Assembly: GCA_905221605.1 (NCBI GenBank)
Contig: CAJNDS010000038.1
Coordinates: forward strand, 154,526 to 218,525
Reading direction: 5' to 3'
DNA: 64,000 nucleotides
Origin: Symbiodinium natans
Lineage: Eukaryota > Sar > Dinophyceae > Suessiales > Symbiodiniaceae
Part shown: positions 35,801 to 44,800 of the stretch, in pieces
Layout of the letters: each line of letters starts with the position of its first letter
Numbering within the stretch: position 1 is the stretch's first letter
Notes under the pieces: generated by a model
Told to the model about the DNA's origin: nothing
Seen by the model: only the letters and a program-made list of their open reading frames with translations
Databases searched by the model: none
Position numbers and translations under genes: made by a program

Positions 35801-38800
35801 TAAGCAGGGGAGACTCTGGATGCCGCAACCCCAAACATACCACAGCCACAGCTACAACCACAACAACCACATCAGCATCATCATCACCAGCACCACCACA
35901 GCAATCATCATTATGAAGGCCAGGGACCAGCCAACCAAGAGGCACAGGACGGAACCCCTGTCCAAATCGTTAATACACCTACCAGTAACTATGCCTCACG
36001 TAGCGTTTGCAGCTCTCTGCTGATTGGGCTTCGGATTTATGAGGGCTGTTGAGATGACAGGTTTCATGGCGCGGGCTAGCACATGCCACTGAAGTAGCAT
36101 GACGCAGCGCCTCGCGGAGGCGTGGCGGATGATGAGGATGAGGATGCCCAGGCACCTGCACTGCAATCGAAGAAGCGGTCGGGACAGCCGCTGGTGTTTG
36201 ACCAGGTCGAGGAAAGGGAAGCAAAGAAGATCTACCTCGACTTCGACCAGTTTCAAAGCCAGGCGTGGAGAGAGCTGAGATAGTACAGGGGCCTAAGCGG
36301 CCCAGGGGGCCCCCAGTGGCCCAGGCACGCCTAGGAATTCTCTTCTGGAATTCCGCCAGGTGCTGGACTTGCGGAAAGATGCTGAGATCGGCCATTTCGA
36401 CCTTCAAAGGCTTGAAATCAAGGTACAGCAAAAGGAGCCAGCGGGAGATGTATAAGGGTGCTTTTTGTGATTTAGAAGCCGCTTCTTTGTTCCGCTTGTT
36501 TTGTTTTTTTTATGTTTCTCCGTCTTTTGCGCTGGACGTCTCCTTGCCAGGACCGCACGCTGAGCTCGCAGCTGGCAGATCTTCAAGCTGATCTTTGCCA
36601 ACTCTTGGGTGGCGATCTTCGAAGTTCTCCACTCCCTCCAGGACAGCTGGAAAGTTAGCACAAGCAGAGACCTGAAGAGTTCGTCCATGCTTGACATGCT
36701 CCTGTAGAATTGCTGTAGAATCTGAGGCGTCGGTTTAAGTACCTTACCTAGCACCTGTGCAGAGAAGAACATCCAAGTTGATGAGCCCAATTTCCAACGA
36801 ATCGTGTGATGTTGTGGTGCCAGGAAAAGGCCCCATGCCAGGGCAGCTCATGGTTGAGGAGTTCGATCAAGAGCATGAGCTGAAGGTGCACGCTTTGAAA
36901 ATCTTAGAGATGCTGAAAACAGCCAGTGTGGTAAGAGAACTCGTTGGACAAGGCGCCGCCTCTTCCACAGAGACCGAGCACACCAGCCATGCCTGTCGGA
37001 ATGCCATGGTCCTGGGCTCCATGCCACTTGCAGACGACTTGACCTGTGTTGCGCACAATCGATTTCGATGAGAGACTAGGCAGCCGGTGCTTCCGGGTCA
37101 ACTGGAAGATGTGGAGGATTGACACCCAGAGCAGCCAGCCAGAAAGTGCAGTCGCAGGATGTTAAGAGGCATAGGATGATACACGGTGACAGGAGCATCG
37201 GGCACGGCCACAAGATGAATCTCCAACCGGTGCAGCCAGGCGTGACTGGCTGCGCGAGGTGGGACGGGCACTGGGGGGCACACTTCTCTTAGATGCTCTC
37301 TCGGAGATGCTCTTGGACTATCTTTTACTCTTGTGCAGAGGTGCCGACTGAGATTCTCCTCGACGTGTTGCAATCACGAGCCCAGGAGCCCAATGCAAGA
37401 ATAGAGCAAAGTGTGAGAAGAACTGGGGAACTGGGGGTCAAATTCTTGTGCTGGCGTGGGTTCGCTGAGGCCAATACCTGGAAGCTCTAGCGTTACTTGA
37501 GCGAGTCGAATCGCTGCGGCCACTGAATCCTTCGGAGATCTTCGAAGGACATGCTTTCATGATGGCCAGAATAATGCAGGCCTAAAAAAGGTAACTGCAA
37601 TATTCTGCAATTCTTGAACTTTGTTCGGCCCCCCAATGGAGTTTCTGAGCTCCGGACGTGGGGCAGCTCTCGAATGAGGAGCACTTGCAGTATAGAATCA
37701 GAAGAAGGGCACTGCGTAAAACGCACCCTTCCGATGGTAAGCAGGCTCCGATGTGAAAAAAAAACCAGGCATGAAACGAAGCGGTAATTGGCTGGGATGG
37801 GCTTTTGGATTGCTAGAGCTGCTAGAGTCTGCTAGAGCCAGATGGCCACCGCATATCTGAAGGTAAGTATCACAGATGAGGTGCGAGTGGAGGAGGAGGA
37901 CACGGACGAGCTTGCTCTGTACAAGATGATGCGTGAAGCCTGCCCCTGAGACGATCGCCTGATAAACTTGCCATTTTATAGGTGCTACGTGCCCACAGGC
38001 TTTGATCTATCTGACCCACCTGGACTCCAGCCACATGGTGCCTTGCCTTTAGATCTTGCGATGGAAGCTCATGGAATCACGAACTTGGAAAGCTGCAAAT
38101 TGCGAGTGAGGAACGCATTGTGCTGCAGCGGGTGGAGCAGGCTCTGGCAAAAATTTCTGCATGTGTTTAGGCATGCCTCCCAAGAAGCACAAAGAGTGCC
38201 TAGCACTGTTTCCCCCCCCCCCCCCCCCCCTTGATTCAAGTACTGCACATTACACATCCTGGTCCTGAGCCTGAGCAATGCATGCCAGGAATGCTTGGAG
38301 AGGAAGGACCTGGAAAAGTGGTCCCCTTTGATGTTAAACCGCCTGTGCTATGCCATCGGGTCTATCAGCGGTGCCATGCAGGCATGGGGACACTGCTGTG
38401 CTCCAGATCGACTTCTCTTTAAGGGGCATCACCAACCACCTGCCTTCAGGAACCGGACGAGAGGAAGTTCGTGGTCGCGGCCGCTCGACTGAGTTGCAAG
38501 TCTGCGTAGGGGGGGAAGCACCGTTGTCTTCAGGTGATCAAGGACCTCTTGAACCTTTGTGACATGAAGAAGGGGAAGGCGAGCCATCAAAAGGCAGAAT
38601 GTCAGCGCAGAGCAGCTTGCAACGCTTCTCCGCAGGACAACAAAGCAGCAGTGGCCAGCAACATCATGCACCCCTTGCTTGCCCGTGTTCTCTTGCACCG
38701 ATTTTTTTGCCGTAGCTTTGCAGCAATTGGGTGGCTCAGGTACGTGGTGGGTCAGTATCCTCGATTCCTGAGGGCCCACTGGAAGTTTCTGAGGACTGCG

Positions 38801-41800
38801 CCTTGCTCGCAGCTTGCCATTCCCGAACACAGCATCAAAGCCCTCTCAACTCAGTAGCGCCGATCCCGCAACCCTTCTCTTGCCTTCCCGTTAATTAAGA
38901 GGCTTATAAGTTGTCAGTTGTTGCATATGATGTTAATGTTTAGGAAATCATGTTGCATGGAGAATACTGCAAGGTGGTCTTCAAGCTCTTCGAGTTCATG
39001 CACGAAACCTTTCCGGGGGTCCAGACATTTGGTCGCAAAATCTCACGCAAGAAAGTGTTTGCTTCCATTGCCGGCCCCTTTTGCCCACTCACACCGCCCG
39101 CATGAGGCAGATGGCAGTTGACACCTTCCTTCGGATATGCCAGAAGTGCAAGAAGAAGTTCATCGTGCAGCAGGCTGGCTTTGGGAGCCCCTAGGTGCTT
39201 AGGCCAGTACACAGATCAGAATGGGCAGTGTCCTCCGCGTGCTGTGCAACAGAGCAACGAGCCTGCGCCCTTCATCGAGACAATGCCAAGCCACATTGCG
39301 CAGGCGGGTGTGCTTAAGGTGCGTTTTCTTTCAGGAGACCAAAACATGTGCTCTGCAGGACATCTCGGAACTGGAGCCGTTGCAAATCTGCGCTTTGGTC
39401 ACATGGATCGGGAAGGTGAAGAGGGATTGAGGGATTGCCTGGACCATTGACCTGCTGTAAGGCACTTTCTTTGAGGCGGTCGGACACATGATAAGCGCCG
39501 CCTCGTCGGACCAGAAGGCCAGCGGATGCCAGCAGATGCCAGGAGGTGCCTAGCGGAGACTTTCCGACATGGGGCTGCGTAGGTGCGCTTGATCGCCCTC
39601 CTCATGGGCCCGCTCCCGAACATCCCGAAGTCGATGAGCCTTTCGAAGCCTTTGGAGGGGCAGTGCACCAAAGCCGAGGAATCTTCAACGAGAAGTGGGC
39701 CTCCATTTTGAGAGGACCGGGCTCTAACTGGGTTTCGGGCGCGTCTGAGGGGTCCAAGTCCAGGACTCTCAGCTACAGGGTCTTTGGAAGTCTTCGTGCA
39801 GAACCAGCAGGCATGGCTGCGTGCGAATCTGCGAGATCTTTGTTCTTGCCTGTCCTCCTGGTCCATGGTTGCACAAAGAGCTCGAAGGTCTTGAGGGAAA
39901 TCTCGCTGATTCTGCGCGTGAATGAGCGCATGGTCATCGCCATTGGCACGGCCTGCCACGCACAGCTTGCAGGCCCCCTTAGACCTACACCTGCAGAGAC
40001 TTCTGCCAGAGACTTGAACTTGGACAGGTATGTACTGCGATATGTTGAAGATCTACAAGGTCCACTCTTTTGTTTGAGGATGCGCATCATAGCACAACTC
40101 TTGCGTGGAGGTCTGCAGCGACTTCATCTCCCACAGTACGGCGCAGCAGGGTGCACAAGTCATGCACCTGGCAAATGCCCGGAACCTTGGGGGCCGCGAG
40201 ACATCACTTCGCTGCATCATGCTGCATCACCTGCCCGAACAGAGGTGAAGCTGCTGCGGAATGTCAAGCGCTCCGCGGCTGCCAAAGTCATGAGTTTCTA
40301 AGGATGGGAAGCTTCGAGGAAACGCGAAATCTTCCGAAGAGAGGGAAGTGGGGGGTGGCGGGGGGGGGGGGGGGGGGGCGTGAATGAACGTCCCTTTGAA
40401 GCAGAGCCGAGTCCTAAGTGATCAGAGCCTCAAAAACAAGTCCAAAGCTTGTTTTTACAATGCAAGCTTTTCTCTGCCAGAGGGTAGGCAGTAAGGGGAT
40501 CAGCTGGGAGGCGACACCCTGCGGCTGGTCCGATCCTTTGTGGACGCGGCCACACCGCAGGGCGCCGCGGAGGTGCGGCTGACTCCGGCGCAGCGCGCAG
40601 CCCAGAAAGGAAGCAACACGAGATACTGGATTTAAAAAAAATATGTGTGTGTAGATGTATCGATACATACTAGTAGAATTACAAGTCTGCGATGCTGCAT
40701 GTAGTATGCTCTCCGCTGGATGGAGCCATGGATTGCACTTATGTGTTAATGCTTGTTTCGGACTACGTGTGTATGAGTGGAAGATGCTCAGAAAGGTGGA
40801 GGTTTGGTGCTTGGGCTGATGGGGAAGTGGCGGCTCATGTGGACCGGGTGTTGTTGGTGCCCATAACCCACGCCTTCCAGGCGTTCACCGAGCTGAGTTT
40901 GGGGGATTCATTGTTGCGGTTTCTGCTGGGTCGGACTGTTGCGGGTGAGCAGTCGGACCAACTTCTTTCGAGTCGGGTCGTGGTTCCTGAGGCGGTTACA
41001 CGATCATACACCCCGGTGACTCCTTCCTCTTTCGTTTCCTGAGGTTCCGTTGGCTCGATTGATTCCTGAAGGGATGCGTCGCTGCACCCGATCGCAATCT
41101 TGCGGAGAGCATCATAGCATCATAGCTGGCACCTTAGGCTGTGTAGCTCTCCGCCCGTTCGTCCTCTTGTTGTCCTTGTTTTTTTTTTTTTTCTCTCTCT
41201 CGCTCTCTCCTTTTTGGCGGGCCGGGTTGGCTGTTGGCTTCTATTACCCACGGCAGGGGCCGGGGGGGGGGGGGGGTTGAGGTAGTGACGAGTCGGGGAG
41301 CATACATGGGGCTTTTGATGCGCCTCCCTCTTGATCCGTTTCGCCATCGCGGCTTCATATGGCTTCATTCCTGAGCCTCCTTGGTTGTCGGAGAACGGAG
41401 GGTCCAGGGTGGACTCGGTTGTGGACTGCTTAAGGTTCAACTTGCTGATTGGGCCATGTGAGCAGGGTCGCGTGGGCTACGGGCAGCTAAAGCAAACATC
41501 CGTTGACTGCCTGGCTGACTGGCTGACCGACTGCACTGTCGAGTATACACTTTTATAAAATACAGAATCTAAGGCATTATCGACGGTACAGAAGAGGAGA
41601 CAGAGAACTTAAGAAACGACTGGAGAACCCGAGAGACGAGCATCCTTAAAGACCTCATCTCGTTCACCGAGGATCGCGCAGCGCTTCGTCCCGCCATTGC
41701 TGGAGCACTCGCCAGTTGTGCAGACATGCAGACAGCAGTCGCAAAGCAAATTCCCTGCAACATGCCATCACGTCTGCAGGAGCCGGTTTTAGCAGACTAC

Positions 41801-44800
41801 CGCAGTAACATGCCCCAGGCAGCTGGTGAAGCTTGAAGCTGTAGTGCAACAGAGACTATGCAGAACATTTCATGAAAACATCTCAAGAAGCAGGCGCGGG
41901 ATGCAGAAGTCTTAGCGACTTGGCTGACAATTCCTTTGTAGCGAATTCTGAGAGTGCCTGGAAGGCGACCCAAGCGAAGCTTCTGAATTCCAACTCTTCC
42001 CACATGCCCGAATGTCTGCTTAGGACTTGCTTGCTGTCCTGGCGACCAGGATACATGAGTCTTGGCATGGCAATGATCGGGCACGAAAATGGGTCGTACT
42101 GGCTCGTACCTCTCTTCAGCTTCCCTTTTGTTTGCTGAGGAATCCATTTCGCAGGAAGCCATGGGCCCCGAGTGTCATGAGCGCAATGCCATTGCTTCAC
42201 GCTGCCTGGGACATGTGGCTACGCCCCAAGCAATCCTGAGGTGGGGAGGATATTCGAGATGGTGCTGGAGTGCACGTATGCGACCCAGCATGCAAGCCAA
42301 CAAGCCGACAATGGCTGACAAGGCTGTGCCAGAAGGCCAGACGCGTGTATTCCTTTGGTGCGGTACTACGAAGTCCGTGGAGCCAAATGCAACTATTTTG
42401 GCCTTAGGGGAACCAATCAGGAACAGATCGTGCATCGAGGGCCCCGAGAACCCAAAGTCCGAAACTCTTCCCGTAGCCATTTTGGCTCAAGACAGCTATA
42501 CAATCAATAAACGTTGGGTCGGATTGTCTTTGCAGCGCTCTTCTGCTCTAATGGTGGTTCCGTTCTGCACCCCCTCGACGCAATACGGCACAGATGCCGA
42601 GTTGCGTTCGTTGCCGACGCCCATGCCGCCGCAGTCACAGCAACAATGTGTACTTGCCATGCTTGTGCCGGCGGGCCAGTTCCCCTACGCCGCAACGCAG
42701 CCGTCCATGATGTGCCAGACAGAGAAGTTCGGACCGCACGTGGCGCTTCAACCTCCTGTTCCGCCGGAGATCCTGCACCCGAACATGCAGCTGACCCCAG
42801 TCCTGAAGCCTGTGCACGCTCCCGGCGTCGGCAGCAGCACCTGCAGTGAGGATGAACACGGCGCAGCCCAGAGGGAGCTGCCTTCGCCGCCCGACACCGC
42901 CTCCGAGGCTGATCGCGCTGAGGGCCTGGCCAAGCTCAGCACCAGCGCCGCCCGCCGGCTCCGCCGGAAGCGCGCCTCGCAGAGGGCGCTGGCGAGCCCG
43001 GCACCGAAACCCTGGGCCAGCAACGGTCCAGTTGCAGTTGGGCGTGTCTGGAATCCATTGACGGAAATCTTTGACTCTGCTGCATACGAAGATCTGCAGC
43101 AGCAACTGCAAGGAAGCCCCGAGCAGGTCTCCTCGGCCTTAACGTTGTTGAAGGACCATTGTGTAGACCATGTTTGGGACCTCTCTTGCCATCCCCTGGG
43201 CTGCCGCCTGATTCAGCTGGCGCTTGAGCGTGCCACTCCTCGTGAGGCTGCCGAGCTGGCGAGGGAACTGCGAGGCCACATTCGCGAGGCGTTGATGTCG
43301 CCGCATGCCAACTACGTGGTACAAAAAGTCGTAACTCAATTGACATGGAACAGCTGCAGCTTCGTGGCAGATGAACTGGAGGGCTTTGCATCGAAGTTTG
43401 CTCGCCACCGATTTGGATGCCGTATTTTCTGCCGCTTGCTTGAGTTCTACGCATCGCAAGACGGCACCCTGCGGTTGGTGGACGAGGTACTTCAGGAAGC
43501 AGAGGATTTGTGCTGTCATCCGTTCGGTCACCACGTTGCCCAGTCCGTACTGGAGCATGGTACCGACTGCCACCGCGATGCCGTGGCAAAGACGATTTGC
43601 TCGAATCCCATGGGCTTCGCTCAGAATCAGAATGCAAGCTACCTCGTGGAGAAGGTCCTGTCTTTCTGCTCGCCGCACTACCAGCGCTCCCTGCTCGCCG
43701 AGTTGACGGAATCTTTGGAAGAATTGGCTCTGTCAAGGTACGGCTGCTATGTCGTCCGGGTCCTGGTGGAACACCCAGATACAGATCGATCCGCGGCAGT
43801 GTCTCGGCTGTGGAGCTGCATCGGCGAGCTCAGGAGAACGAAGCATGGACAGCACCTGATGACCGATCTGGGCATGAGCATGAATCGCGGCCGACGATGA
43901 GCTCAGATGTCATGTTGCTGTTCCATCCAAGACTGTACATAGACAACGTTGGTGGCGGATCCTTGCAATCCCAAAGCCTGCCCTCCCAATTTCTTGTCGT
44001 GGCGGTTACATTACCCCTAAAGAGCTCCAACCTCCGACTTTGTGGGCACTTGGCCCACCTTTTGCCCGGGATCAGCCTCATCCTTCCAGCTGCCAGTTGG
44101 AACACTTGCTTTGCTCCTATGAAGGCTGTATGTAAATATAGCCCAAAGACCAAAGATCCTAAATCCCAGGTGGCAGCAGTCCAGTGTGGCATTGCCCACG
44201 CCCACATATTCCTCAGCCTGCTGACACGCAGCAGTGCTCCCTGCATGCCGCCATCGCCCCACGCGGAAGGGCTGTTACGGTTGGACCAGCCCTTCGTTGC
44301 AAAGCCGTTGAGCGATTTCAATTGAGTCTTTCGCCCCTGGCACAAAGCCATGGCAGGTTTTCGGGTCTAATGGCAAGGAAGCTGCATGCAGCTTCCTGGC
44401 CCCTGTCGCAGTTGTGAAGGAGACATGGGGCTGGCTTCCCGCCTCTCGAGCACTCGCTACGAGCCCGTGAAGAGCTCGCGGTGCAGGGGGCTTCCCAGTC
44501 AATGCCAACCAGGGAGTTTGTCAAAGGGAACGGGGTCATTTTGTAAGGTGAGGTGTCATCATTGTCGGTACATTTCTTCGGGCCTTTTTCAAAGGGCCTT
44601 TTCAGAGGTACCACCGTTAGCCCCTGACAAATCCCACAGAAACTATTGTCCCCTCGCTTGTACAGCCAACTGTGGCCCGACCTCCACTTCTCACGTCTTC
44701 GACGGAGAGAAAGCCTTCTGTCGCGTGAGGTAGCTTATTGCTTGAACGCAATATATTGTATGTGTTCTTAATGTCGAATAGGTACGCTGACCTCTGAACA

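Larger units (their letters stand above)
30844..37880 (+). other. 7,037-nt exportin-1 intron that hosts the channel gene
   Basis: The upstream exon ends in the codons for GHI at 30843 and the downstream exon begins GTGCGAGTGGAG at 37881. Joining gives [20 protein letters not shown] in frame, which matches the conserved CRM1 segment. The donor is GT (GTGCAA) and the acceptor is GAG|GTGC, so GTGC is repeated at both ends. Confidence 0.8.

Noticed and set aside
42089-42550. N-terminal extension of the PUF frame upstream of the spliced leader
   Set aside because: The open frame upstream of 42470 is host intron sequence; the mRNA-derived insert begins at the spliced-leader relic.
42936-43736. 266-codon minus-strand frame
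   Set aside because: It is the antisense shadow of the GC-rich PUF coding sequence.
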